A program made the position numbers and the translations under genes. A stretch of 64,000 nt of DNA, from the NCBI RefSeq assembly GCF_014960965.1, contig NZ_CP063169.1:157581-221580 (forward strand), read 5' to 3'. Source of the DNA: Ruania alkalisoli (GTDB taxonomy: Bacteria; Actinomycetota; Actinomycetes; Actinomycetales; Beutenbergiaceae). Under the pieces are notes generated by a model, which did no database searches, was not told where the DNA came from, and worked only from the letters and a program-made list of their open reading frames with translations. Of this stretch, positions 35,110 through 42,652 are shown one piece after another; the first letter of the stretch is position 1, and every line of letters starts with the position of its first letter.

Positions 35110-35666
35110 CACGCCTCCGTGTTGCGCGCGTTCGCAGCATCCGGACCCGCGGTGACCGGGGGCAGCGCGGACCACGGGAAGGAGATCCACCGGTCAGTCC
35201 GTCGCCAGGTGTAGTCCGGTTCGATCACCGAGCGGGGTTTGGTGTAGAGCACGGCGCTGCGGGCTTGCGCGGGCAGGTGCTGCGAGGCCGGGCCACCGGG
35301 TGTCGGGGAGCCGGTGCGCAGCAACCGCATCACCATCTCCAGGGTGCGGCCGGAGTCGGCGACGTCGTCCACCACCAGCACCTTCGCACCCGCGAGCACG
35401 GAGGTGTCCAGCAGCGGCGGCAGCACCTGCGGTTCGGCGAGTGTCTGCTCGACGTCGGTGTAGAACTCGACGTTCATGGTGCCCATGGCCTTCACCCCGA
35501 GGGCGTAGGCCACGGACCCCGCGGGGACGAGGCCGCCGCGGGCGACGGCGACGACGAGTTCAGGCAGCCACCCGCTGTCGGCGACCATCTGCGCGAGTTC
35601 GCGGGTCGCGTCTCCGAACCTGTTCCATGGCAACACTTCGCGCGGCGGCGGGGCAGTGGCACTCAT
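35109..35666 (-). CDS. Phosphoribosyltransferase-family protein
   Basis: 185 residues from ATG 35666; an in-frame ATG at 35705 would add 13 residues but would take most of the divergent promoter. The PRPP-binding loop VLVVDDVADSGRTLEMV is clear, as is PELVVAVARGGLVPAGSVAY. It resembles the xanthine/guanine (Gpt-like) type of purine phosphoribosyltransferase found in Actinobacteria. It heads the operon with the epimerase and APH-like kinase; the link to those enzymes is unexplained. Confidence 0.88.
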   Translation of the reverse strand: MSATAPPPREVLPWNRFGDATRELAQMVADSGWLPELVVAVARGGLVPAGSVAYALGVKAMGTMNVEFYTDVEQTLAEPQVLPPLLDTSVLAGAKVLVVDDVADSGRTLEMVMRLLRTGSPTPGGPASQHLPAQARSAVLYTKPRSVIEPDYTWRRTDRWISFPWSALPPVTAGPDAANARNTEA

Positions 35667-35749
35667 GGGCCCGACCTTATCCGCCGTGAACCCGGTGACC
35701 TCCATCTACCTGTGCGGTGCCCGGTGTCGCGCCCGATAGCGTGAGGCGC

Positions 35750-36562
35750 ATGCCCGTGCGCCTCATCGCCACCGACCTCGACGGCACGCTGCTCGCTCCG
35801 GACCTGTCGGTGAGCCGACGTACCCGCCGGGCGCTGGACGCGGTCCGTGCTGCCGGGATCGACGTCGTGCCCGTGACGGCGCGCCAGCCGATCGGATTGC
35901 GGGAGATCGCCGTGGACGCGGGGTTCACCGGGTGGGCGTTGTGCGGGAACGGGGCACGCGCCTATCACCTGGATCGCGGTGAGACGCTGTTCGAGGCCTA
36001 CCTGACCGTCGCCGCTCAGACCGAGCTGGCGCGGGCGTTGCTCGATGTCGTCCCTGACGTCGTCTTCGTCTCGGTGCGCCAGGGCGGTGAGCAGTTCGTG
36101 GCGCAGGAGGGCTACGCCGATCTCGCCGAGTTCGCCGACCACAAGCGCGACCCGGCCACCATGGGCGCAGTGAGCCTGGCGGAGGTGCTGGCCGAACCTA
36201 GCCTGAAGCTGGTGGTGCGCCGGCCCGGGATCGACAACGACGAACTGGTTGCCACCATCCGCGGCCTGGGGGTGACCGGCTTCGAGGTCACCCACTCGGG
36301 CGCGCCCTTCGTGGAGGTGCTGGCCGAAGGGGTGACCAAGGCCTGGGGCCTGGCCCGGCTCTGCACGCATCTGGGCCTCACCCCCGCTGACGTGCTCGCC
36401 TTCGGCGACGCTCCGAACGACGCCGAGATGCTCGCCTGGGCCGGCCGCGGGATCGCGGTGGCGAACGCCGCTCCGGTCACGCGCGAGGCAGCGGACGAGA
36501 TCACCGCGGCCAACGATGAGGACGGCGTGGCGGCTGTGCTCGAGGCTGTCCTGCGGGAGTGA
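35750..36562 (+). CDS. Cof-type HAD-IIB family phosphatase
   Basis: 270 residues from ATG 35750. HAD motif I is DLDGTLLAPD, motif II VTARQP, the motif III lysine lies in GVTKAWGLARL, and motif IV is GDAPNDAEML. A Cof-type cap domain sits between motifs II and III. These enzymes dephosphorylate sugar phosphates or nucleotides in the cytoplasm with broad specificity. The gene diverges from the phosphoribosyltransferase operon and ends just before a bidirectional terminator. Confidence 0.92.
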   Translation: MPVRLIATDLDGTLLAPDLSVSRRTRRALDAVRAAGIDVVPVTARQPIGLREIAVDAGFTGWALCGNGARAYHLDRGETLFEAYLTVAAQTELARALLDVVPDVVFVSVRQGGEQFVAQEGYADLAEFADHKRDPATMGAVSLAEVLAEPSLKLVVRRPGIDNDELVATIRGLGVTGFEVTHSGAPFVEVLAEGVTKAWGLARLCTHLGLTPADVLAFGDAPNDAEMLAWAGRGIAVANAAPVTREAADEITAANDEDGVAAVLEAVLRE

Positions 36563-36563
36563 G

Positions 36564-36592
36564 GTGCTGGTGCGGCAGGGCCGCACCAGCAC
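36564..36592. terminator. Bidirectional terminator between HAD and CsbD genes
   Basis: GTGCTGGTGCGGC and GCCGCACCAGCAC form a perfect 13-bp stem with loop agg, starting one base after the HAD stop codon. The CsbD gene converges from the other side and ends at 36629. The symmetric arms would serve both strands; there is no T tract. Confidence 0.75.
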
Positions 36593-36628
36593 GCGTGGCT
36601 CACGCCAGGCGAGGCCGGCGTCAGGGCG

Positions 36629-36802
36629 CTACTTGTCGAAGGCGTCCTTGACGTTCTCCCCGGCCTGCTTCAGGTTGGCCGCCGCTTGGTCCTTGCGGCC
36701 CTCGGTGGCGAGGTCGGAGTTGTCGGTCGCCTCGCCGACGGCCTCCTTCGCCTTGCCAGCTGTTTCCTGAGCGGTGTTCTTGATCTTGTCCCCGATTCCC
36801 AT
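36629..36802 (-). CDS. CsbD-family stress-response protein
   Basis: 57 residues, MGIGDKIKNTAQETAGKAKE at the start, with the family's DNSDLATEGRKDQAAANLKQ repeat-like helix. The protein is hydrophilic and probably natively disordered or helical. The start ATG at 36802 follows an AGGAGA ribosome site, and longer upstream reading is not needed. CsbD proteins are general-stress proteins of unknown mechanism. It is adjacent to the Asp23 envelope-stress cluster and may be co-regulated. Confidence 0.92.
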   Translation of the reverse strand: MGIGDKIKNTAQETAGKAKEAVGEATDNSDLATEGRKDQAAANLKQAGENVKDAFDK

Positions 36803-36886
36803 GTCCTCTTCTCCTCTCGATACCCGTGTACACGAATGGGGCGGAGTGCCCCGGCGGGTGGCGGTGCCACCCACGACTGTGGTGTT

Positions 36887-37465
36887 TCACCCGATGCGGC
36901 GCGGCGCCTCCCGCCCGGTGAGGGCGAGCCGGATGTCCCCGACGGCGTCCTCTGCGCCGAGCATGTCGCGCGCCTGGGCCGCCACCTGCTCCACGAGGTC
37001 TGCCACGCGCGCCAGGTCTGCCGTCGCGGCCACGGTGACGGTGCCTTCGAGCACGGTGCGGCGCCGTCGGCGGACGAAGGCGAAGCGGGCGCGGACGACC
37101 TGGGGGTCGTCGGCGCAGACATGTGCGGCAGCAGCGGTCACGGCGCCGGGCTCGACGCCGACCAGGACGGATGCATCGCGTGTCACCGTGTGTGCCGGGC
37201 GGCTCAGGAGGCGCAAGCGGCGGATGGCCCAGCCGGCCACCAGCACCAGCAGGATCGCCGCAGTGACCGCAGCGACGACCGGCGCATTCTGCTGCGCGAG
37301 TGCCGCTGCGGCCCGGCCGGTGATGTCCCATGGCAGTTCCGGCCGTCCCCAGGGCCACTGTTCCAGGACGGCGGGAGCGAGCACCAGCGCGCCTGCGAGT
37401 ACCAGCAGCAGACCGGCCACCGCCGTGACCACGCGTGCAGTGACAGTTCCGGGGCGGCGCCTCAT
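36887..37465 (-). CDS. DUF6286-like membrane protein
   Basis: 192 residues with two membrane segments (VVTAVAGLLLVLAGALVLAP and VAAVTAAILLVLVAGWAIRR) and a cytoplasmic C-terminal alpha/beta domain ending DIRLALTGR. The topology (two helices then a soluble domain) resembles AmaP, the membrane anchor of Asp23. It overlaps the preceding gene by four bases (ATGA) as the last gene of the Asp23 cluster. Confidence 0.75.
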   Translation of the reverse strand: MRRRPGTVTARVVTAVAGLLLVLAGALVLAPAVLEQWPWGRPELPWDITGRAAAALAQQNAPVVAAVTAAILLVLVAGWAIRRLRLLSRPAHTVTRDASVLVGVEPGAVTAAAAHVCADDPQVVRARFAFVRRRRRTVLEGTVTVAATADLARVADLVEQVAAQARDMLGAEDAVGDIRLALTGREAPRRIG

Positions 37466-38049
37466 CGCCGGTCTCCCGTGGGCCCCGATCCGTCCGGTGT
37501 CCGCACCTGCGGCCGGATGCGGAACGACCCCGCGACCAGAGCGAGTCGTCGCTGCACGGCAGCGTGCACGTCCTCACTGATCCCATCGAGCCCGGTAGCC
37601 GTCACGTGCACGCGGATGCGGCGACCCGAGACTGTGGTGGTCGCGGCCAGCACCCCGTCCACCTCTCGTGCAGCTGCCGAGGCAAGGCGGGCCAGATCGA
37701 CGGTGCGCAGGTGCAGGGCCGGCGCAGCGCTTAACCGGTGCACGCGCTGCCGACGCGGCCAGGCGAGCACCAGGAGCAGCACACCCAGCGCGACCGCCGC
37801 GGCTGCCACGATCGGCACCCACCGGCTCTGCGCACTGATCAGTTCGATCCCATGCTCCAGCCAGGACGGATCCGGTATGACTGCCCAGGCGGCCAGGGCG
37901 TGCTGGCTCAAGAGGGCAGCCACACCGACGAGCACGAGCAGCACCAGGACGACGGCCACCCGCAGCCCGGGGCGGTTGCTCGCCCCCGGGGCCGCCGCAA
38001 GCCGCGGCACGTCGGCACTGGGTGTCTCCGAGGTGGCAGGAGTGCTCAT
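37462..38049 (-). CDS. DUF6286 domain membrane protein
   Basis: 195 residues. A Pro/Ala-rich N-terminus is followed by two membrane helices (VAVVLVLLVLVGVAALLSQ and VPIVAAAAVALGVLLLVLAW) and a soluble domain with VDLARLASAAAREVDGVLAA and VTATGLDGISEDVHAAVQRR, the DUF6286 pattern. It is a distant paralogue of the next gene, with which it overlaps by four bases. It is probably an envelope anchor for the Asp23-like proteins encoded upstream. Confidence 0.8.
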   Translation of the reverse strand: MSTPATSETPSADVPRLAAAPGASNRPGLRVAVVLVLLVLVGVAALLSQHALAAWAVIPDPSWLEHGIELISAQSRWVPIVAAAAVALGVLLLVLAWPRRQRVHRLSAAPALHLRTVDLARLASAAAREVDGVLAATTTVSGRRIRVHVTATGLDGISEDVHAAVQRRLALVAGSFRIRPQVRTPDGSGPTGDRR

Positions 38050-38372
38050 CGGATCGACCTCGCTATCGGAGCTGATGGCGGCAGGACCGTGACGACCTTC
38101 ACCTCCACGTGGTCGGCGCGGACCTGGGCCAGCACGGCCAGGTCGTGCCGGACGCGCTCGGCGATCCGTGCTCCGGCCGTGGCCACCGGCTCGGGCCAGT
38201 ACGTCGAGGTCTCCACCTGGACCCGCGCGCGCTGCCCGGCGACGTCGGCGTGCGCCCGGGTCTTCGGACGGTCGCCGGTGCGACCGTCCCGGGAGGCCTC
38301 GGCGGCTGCCTGCTCGGCAAGCCGCACGATCACCCGGTCAGCGATCGTGGTCGTGCCGGGCACCTCAGCCAC
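38046..38372 (-). CDS. Asp23/Gls24-like protein
   Basis: 108 residues from GTG 38372 (GTG 38363 is equally possible; neither has a good ribosome site, so translation is probably coupled to the overlapping DUF2273-like gene). GTTTIADRVIVRLAEQAAAE is the same opening as the larger Asp23 protein at 38872 (STTIADQVVSKIAGIAAREV), followed by VQVETSTYWPEPVAT and VRHDLAVLAQVRADHVEVKV. It is a short family member without a membrane segment, four bases overlapping the next gene. Confidence 0.75.
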   Translation of the reverse strand: MAEVPGTTTIADRVIVRLAEQAAAEASRDGRTGDRPKTRAHADVAGQRARVQVETSTYWPEPVATAGARIAERVRHDLAVLAQVRADHVEVKVVTVLPPSAPIARSIR

Positions 38373-38541
38373 GGCGGCGCCCCAGCAGGCTGCGCAGGTC
38401 GAGCGTGCCGTCGAGCTGGGCGCCGAGCACGGTGCCCACGGCGCCGAGCACGAGGGCGAGCAGGAAACCGGTGAAACCGCCCGTGATCGCCGCAATCGCG
38501 ATCAGCAGGCCGGCGATGAGGCCGATGGCGGTCGCATTCAT
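38365..38541 (-). CDS. DUF2273-like small membrane protein
   Basis: 58 residues: a start MNATAIGLIAGLLIAIAAIT, a second hydrophobic stretch with glycine zipper pattern, and a basic end (LRSLLGRRRG). Two short membrane helices with a positively charged cytoplasmic tail match DUF2273, the small membrane protein found in Asp23 clusters. The start overlaps the preceding stop (ATGA at 38541-38538) and its stop overlaps the next gene. The tight overlaps on both sides support it as a real gene despite its size. Confidence 0.85.
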   Translation of the reverse strand: MNATAIGLIAGLLIAIAAITGGFTGFLLALVLGAVGTVLGAQLDGTLDLRSLLGRRRG

Positions 38542-38882
38542 GATGTGCTCCTGATGGGTCGCTCGGTCGTGGCCACATCGTCCACATGGATCACCACCTC
38601 GAATCCAGTGGCCGCCGCGACGGCCGTGTGGACGAGGCCAGTCGTGGCAGGGATGTCACGGTCAGGGGCGAGCACGACGTGCACGTGCATGACGCCGTCC
38701 TCGACGCGGACGCCGGGAACCGTCGCCCCGGGAAGGTAGGTACGAACCTCGGCGAACTTGCCGGCGTGCAGTTCCGAGACCCCGTCGATACCCAGTGCCA
38801 CCTTCCGGGCACGGGTGGCCGCCTCGGCCGTGGTGGACGGGTCGAGGCGGCCCGCAGCGGGCGCGAGATCGTCAGTGGACAC
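38538..38882 (-). CDS. Asp23-like small protein
   Basis: 114 residues from GTG 38882, overlapping the Asp23 gene by 11 bases. GIDGVSELHAGKFAEVRTYL and VHVVLAPDRDIPATTGLVHT show the Asp23/Gls24-like alternation of two beta strands with a helix, without a clear family label. It lies in the same coupled operon and probably forms hetero-oligomers with the other Asp23-like products. Confidence 0.7.
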   Translation of the reverse strand: MSTDDLAPAAGRLDPSTTAEAATRARKVALGIDGVSELHAGKFAEVRTYLPGATVPGVRVEDGVMHVHVVLAPDRDIPATTGLVHTAVAAATGFEVVIHVDDVATTERPIRSTS

Positions 38883-39339
38883 GGGCCTCGGCCGGTTCCT
38901 GCTCGGACTCCTCTTCCTGCTCGCCCTGCAGGTGCACGTCGGTGACGGCGACGTTCACCTCGACGACCTTCAGTCCGGTCATCCGTTCGATGGAGGTGGC
39001 GATGTTCTGCCGCACGCTGGTGGCGACGTCGGCGATCGCGACCCCGTACTCGGCCACGAACTCCACATCGACGGCGCACTCGACGGCGCCGACCTCGACC
39101 TGCACGCCCTGGCTGTAGTTGGTGGAGCCACCGGGGATGCGCTCGCGGATAGCACTGAACGCGCGCGCCGCGCCCCCGCCGATCGCGTACACGCCTGTGA
39201 CCTCGCGCGCCGCGATCCCGGCGATCTTGCTCACCACCTGGTCAGCGATGGTGGTCGAGCCCAGATCCGAGTTCAACGGGCCTTGCGGGCGCTCCATCTC
39301 GGTGGACGCGGACTGGTTGGTTCCGGACTTCTCGGCCAT
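38872..39339 (-). CDS. Asp23/Gls24 family envelope stress protein
   Basis: 155 residues, ATG 39339 with an AAGGAGAG ribosome site. TTIADQVVSKIAGIAAREV, GVQVEVGAVECAVDVEFVAE and VRQNIATSIERMTGLKVVEV are the classical Asp23 core; the acidic tail (EQEEESEQEPAEA) is typical. Asp23 forms a membrane-associated network in Staphylococcus aureus, anchored by AmaP. It is the first gene of a six-gene minus-strand operon and diverges from an ECF sigma factor gene. Confidence 0.92.
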   Translation of the reverse strand: MAEKSGTNQSASTEMERPQGPLNSDLGSTTIADQVVSKIAGIAAREVTGVYAIGGGAARAFSAIRERIPGGSTNYSQGVQVEVGAVECAVDVEFVAEYGVAIADVATSVRQNIATSIERMTGLKVVEVNVAVTDVHLQGEQEEESEQEPAEARVH

Positions 39340-39432
39340 GGGGGCACCTCTCCTTGATGGGGTGTGTCGTCTGGTGAGTTCCGCCTGCCACCCCAGACGT
39401 CACGGTCCACTGTATGTGTTCTGCGTCACACG

Positions 39433-39447
39433 TATGCTGTGGGTGTG
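39433..39447 (+). promoter_or_regulatory. -10 element and likely leaderless start of the sigma-factor gene
   Basis: TATGCT (39433-39438) lies about seven bases before GTG 39445. No ribosome site precedes either candidate GTG (39439 or 39445), so transcription probably begins at or next to the start codon, giving a leaderless message. Confidence 0.4.
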
Positions 39448-39990
39448 CCCGATCCTGCCGACGCCGATCTCGTTCGGCGAGCCCGGAACGGGGAGAAGGT
39501 CGCCTTCGAGGAGATCGTGCGCCGGCACGGACCAGCGATGTACCGGTTCGGCTTGCGGATGCTGCGGGACGAGCACGCGGTACGCGACTGCGTGCAGGAA
39601 GCGTTCGCCTCGGCATGGGAGGCTCTGGACCAGTTCCGGGGGGATGCGGCGGTCAAGACCTGGTTGTTCTCGATCCTTGCCAACAAGGTGCGCCGCTACC
39701 TGCGCAGCCAGGGTCGCACCGTTCCTGCAGAGATCGATGAGACGGCGATCCGCAGCCCCGCGCAGCACGAACCCGAACGCCGGGCGATCGCCGGGACGAT
39801 GATGGCTGCGCTGGAGGAGGCGCTCGACGAGCTCCCGCTGGCGCAGCGCGCATGCTGGATCCTGTACGAGGTGGAGGGGTTGAGTTATCGGCGCATCGCG
39901 CAGATTCAGGGGATGTCGGTGGACGCCGTGCGCGGGGCCATCTACCGTGCTCGCCAAGGCCTGGAACGGAGGCTCGAGGCATGGAGATGA
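39445..39990 (+). CDS. ECF-type RNA polymerase sigma factor
   Basis: 181 residues. Sigma region 2 is RNGEKVAFEEIVRRHG through VRDCVQEAFASAWEAL and DAAVKTWLFSILANKVRRYL. Region 4 is LPLAQRACWILYEVEGLSYR with the HTH ending SVDAVRGAIYRARQGL. GTG 39445 is preferred (39439 is two codons longer). No anti-sigma factor is recognisable; instead, an Asp23-like gene overlaps its 3' end. It may control the divergent Asp23 operon as part of an envelope-stress response. Confidence 0.93.
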   Translation: MPDPADADLVRRARNGEKVAFEEIVRRHGPAMYRFGLRMLRDEHAVRDCVQEAFASAWEALDQFRGDAAVKTWLFSILANKVRRYLRSQGRTVPAEIDETAIRSPAQHEPERRAIAGTMMAALEEALDELPLAQRACWILYEVEGLSYRRIAQIQGMSVDAVRGAIYRARQGLERRLEAWR

Positions 39991-40481
39991 GTCGCGAACG
40001 TGATCTCGGCCCGCCCTCGGACCTCCTCGCGCGTGCGGCGGGGGAACTGAGGCAGCTCACCGACGACGGGTGGGTGCGCGCCGAGCAAAGCGTGCTGGAC
40101 CGGGTGGCGCGCGCCCTGCGCAGCGCGCGCCCGGTACGCGGCCGGCACGAAGGCGGTGACTTCTTCCTTTCCTCGACGGTGCTCAGTGCCCGGGTGGGGA
40201 CGCGGGTGGACTCGATACCGGGGGTGCGAGCGTCGTCGGTGCGCATCATCACCGACGACGTCGATCACCTCGAGGCGGTGACCTTGGCCGTCAGCGTGGC
40301 CTATGGGCAGACGATCGCCGACGTCGGCTCACGAGCGCGAGGAGAAGCTGCGGCGGCTGCCTCCGAGGCGCTCGGGGTGCAGGTGCGAACCGATCAGGTC
40401 ACGGTCGACGTGCTGGTGGAGGACGTATTCGTCGACGAGGCCCGCGATGATAGCGGGGCAGACGATGCCGGCGAGGACTGA
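39981..40481 (+). CDS. Asp23-like protein co-transcribed with the sigma factor
   Basis: 166 residues from ATG 39981 (GGAGG at 39968-39972); ATG 39987 would give an exact ATGA overlap. The N-terminal ~50 residues are helical (PPSDLLARAAGELRQLTDDG). Then STVLSARVGTRVDSIPGVRA, VTLAVSVAYGQTIADVGSRA and VQVRTDQVTVDVLVEDVFVD follow the Asp23 pattern. It occupies the position normally taken by an anti-sigma factor, so a sensing role that couples envelope Asp23 status to the sigma factor is a reasonable inference. The 3' end overlaps the PHP gene. Confidence 0.75.
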   Translation: MEMSRERDLGPPSDLLARAAGELRQLTDDGWVRAEQSVLDRVARALRSARPVRGRHEGGDFFLSSTVLSARVGTRVDSIPGVRASSVRIITDDVDHLEAVTLAVSVAYGQTIADVGSRARGEAAAAASEALGVQVRTDQVTVDVLVEDVFVDEARDDSGADDAGED

Positions 40482-41502
40482 CGAGTTCGCCTCGCGTGCG
40501 ATCGCCGCCCTGGAGCGGGCGGCCTTCCTGCTCGAACGGCGCCTCGCCGACACGCATCGGGTGCAGGCGTTCCGCCGCGCTGCCCGCCGGCTGCGTGCCA
40601 CCGATACGACGGAGTTGAGCGAGCGGATCGACGCCGGAACCCTGAGCGAGCTGCGGGACGTCGGTCCCCGAACCGCGCAGGTGGCGGCCGAGGCTGCCAG
40701 GGGATCGGCGAACCCCTACCTGGACGAGCTCGAGGCCGGTGCGGGGCCGCTGACCAAGGGCGGTGAGGAGGTCCGCGCGTGGCTGCAGGGGGATCTGCAC
40801 ACCCACTCCGACGCATCCGACGGCGGGAGTCCGGTGCGGGAGATGGCCTTGGCTGCGATCGCGGTCGGTCATGGGTATCTCGCACTCACCGATCACTCCC
40901 CGAGCCTGACTGTGGCCCGCGGACTGACGGCTGACCGGCTGCGCGACCAGCTGGCGGAGGTGGCTGATCTCAACGCCGAGCTGGCGCCCCTGCGGATCCT
41001 GACCGGTATCGAGGTCGACATCCTGCCCGACGGATCGCTGGACCAGGATCCGGATCTGCTGGACCAGCTCGACATCGTGGTCGCGAGCGTGCACTCCAAG
41101 CTGGCCATGCCGGCCGAGGCCATGACCCGCCGGATGGTGCGAGCGATCGCGAATCCGCGCGTGGACGTCCTGGGGCACTGCACCGGACGTAAGGTCGCGG
41201 GCCCGAGGCGACGGCCGCCGTCGGAGTTCGACGCCGAGATCGTGTTCGAGGCGTGCCGGCGGTTCGACGTCGCGGTCGAGATCAACAGCCGCCCCGAACG
41301 GGTGGACCCGCCGCAGGATCTGCTCGAACTCGCCCTCGACATCGGGGTCCTGGTCGCGATCGACTCCGATGCTCATGCGCCTGGCCAGCTGGACTTCCTC
41401 GACTACGGCTGCGCGCGGGCGGCTGAGCACGCGATCGCGCGCGATCGGATCCTCAACACCTGGGATGCTGACGCCCTGCTGGAGTTCACCAGGGCTTCGT
41501 GA
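40465..41502 (+). CDS. PHP-domain metal-dependent phosphoesterase, PolX-like
   Basis: 345 residues from ATG 40465 (ATG 40447 is possible). An N-terminal helix-hairpin-helix-like region (FRRAARRLRATDTTELSERI, LRDVGPRTAQVAAEA) resembles the N-terminus of bacterial DNA polymerase X. The PHP domain follows with metal ligands in DLHTHSDASDG, LTDHSPSL, GIEVDILPDG, ASVHSKLAMP, LGHCTGRK and IDSDAHAPGQL. The polymerase catalytic domain itself is missing. It is probably a phosphatase or nuclease involved in DNA metabolism. It overlaps the Asp23-like gene by 17 bases. Confidence 0.88.
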   Translation: MPARTDEFASRAIAALERAAFLLERRLADTHRVQAFRRAARRLRATDTTELSERIDAGTLSELRDVGPRTAQVAAEAARGSANPYLDELEAGAGPLTKGGEEVRAWLQGDLHTHSDASDGGSPVREMALAAIAVGHGYLALTDHSPSLTVARGLTADRLRDQLAEVADLNAELAPLRILTGIEVDILPDGSLDQDPDLLDQLDIVVASVHSKLAMPAEAMTRRMVRAIANPRVDVLGHCTGRKVAGPRRRPPSEFDAEIVFEACRRFDVAVEINSRPERVDPPQDLLELALDIGVLVAIDSDAHAPGQLDFLDYGCARAAEHAIARDRILNTWDADALLEFTRAS

Positions 41503-41625
41503 GGTCCTCACCGCGGTCTGTGGCTCACCAGTGGCGATCCGCCAGCTCAGCGCAGCCCCGCGGAACCCGAGGGCCCGACCGCACGTTAGATTGGGCACCC
41601 AGGCTCACCATGACGAAGGACCTCC

Positions 41626-41892
41626 ATGGCCACACGTACCGCCACGATCGCCTCACCCGTGGGACTGCACGCGCGACCTGCCGCCGTCTTCACGCGCGCC
41701 GTCGAGGACACCGGGCTGCCGGTCCGGATATCGAAAGCGGGGTCAGTCCCGCAGGACGCCACGAGCATTCTGGGCGTCATGAGCCTCGGTGTCGAACACG
41801 GCGACGAGGTCACCCTCCACGCCGACGGGCCGGAAGCGGACTCCGTACTGGCGGACCTGGCTTCCCTGCTCTCCCGCGACCTGACGGCCTAG
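41626..41892 (+). CDS. ptsH: Phosphocarrier protein HPr
   Basis: 88 residues, the standard HPr size. The phosphorylated histidine is His15 in GLHARPA and the regulatory serine is Ser47 in TSILGVMSLGV. ATG 41626 has GAAGGA at 41615-41620, and a TAGATT -10-like element lies at 41587-41592. It transfers phosphate from enzyme I to sugar-specific PTS permeases; no other PTS gene is in the window. Confidence 0.96.
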   Translation: MATRTATIASPVGLHARPAAVFTRAVEDTGLPVRISKAGSVPQDATSILGVMSLGVEHGDEVTLHADGPEADSVLADLASLLSRDLTA

Positions 41893-41896
41893 CGGC

Positions 41897-42448
41897 GTGG
41901 CGCGCGGCGAAGAGGTGGATCGCAGGATCCACGAGGCTGCGCTGGAGCTGCTGCGCTCCCGGGGCCCGGCGGCTGTGACTGTGGAGGCCGTCGCCGCCGA
42001 GTCCGGGGTGGCGCGCACGACGATCTACCGGCGTCACCGGGACCGGGACGAGGTGCTGGAGTCCGCGCTGAAGGAGATCGCGGCGACCAATCTCCTCACG
42101 CCGACCGAGGACGTCTGGGCCGATATGCGGCAGGCGATCGAGCTGCTGATCGCGACCTTCCAGCAGAACCAGGGCGTCGGGGTGTTCCTCGGTCTGATCA
42201 CGGGGGGCGACCCCGAGCTGGTCGAGCTCATCCGCGCCAAGCTGCTCCGCCCTCGTATCGAGCTCGGGATCATGCGGATGCGAGCAGGTGTGGCGACCGG
42301 TCAGATCAGGCCGGATGCCGATGTGGAGACCGCCGCCGACCTGGTGCTCGGGGCCGTGGCGGCACGTTTCGCGCACGCCGGCACGTTCCCACAGGAGTGG
42401 ATCGACTCCGTGGTGGACCTGGTCAGGAGCGCGCTCGAGGTGCGTTGA
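41897..42448 (+). CDS. TetR-family transcriptional regulator
   Basis: 183 residues from GTG 41897. The HTH is AAVTVEAVAAESGVARTTIY followed by RRHRDRDEVLE, and the ligand domain is all-helical and of TetR_C type. It lies only four bases after HPr but in front of the lipid cluster. A perfect 10-5-10 palindrome at 42591-42615, between this gene and the first diiron gene, is its likely operator. It is probably a repressor of the ether-lipid-like operon responding to an acyl or alkyl compound. Confidence 0.92.
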   Translation: MARGEEVDRRIHEAALELLRSRGPAAVTVEAVAAESGVARTTIYRRHRDRDEVLESALKEIAATNLLTPTEDVWADMRQAIELLIATFQQNQGVGVFLGLITGGDPELVELIRAKLLRPRIELGIMRMRAGVATGQIRPDADVETAADLVLGAVAARFAHAGTFPQEWIDSVVDLVRSALEVR

Positions 42449-42590
42449 TGGTGATGTCCGACGGCGTAGCTCACGTCGTGAGATCCGCCTCATCGCCGGT
42501 GGTCATGACCCATCCGGATCCGGCCGGGCTGCGAATCTGTTCCGAGCGCTGGTACGCGTAGGGCGAACCGCGTAGAGTCGGGCCAGGGTC

Positions 42591-42615
42591 GAACGCTACA
42601 GTCTGTGTAGCGTTC
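42591..42615. promoter_or_regulatory. Probable TetR operator of the lipid cluster
   Basis: GAACGCTACA-gtctg-TGTAGCGTTC is a perfect inverted repeat of 10-base arms with a 5-base centre, a typical TetR site. TAGAGT (42573-42578) is a -10 candidate, so the operator would cover the transcription start. The first structural gene begins at 42653. Confidence 0.72.
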
Positions 42616-42652
42616 CAGTGGCGCATCGCATACGAACTCCGAACGAGGAACC

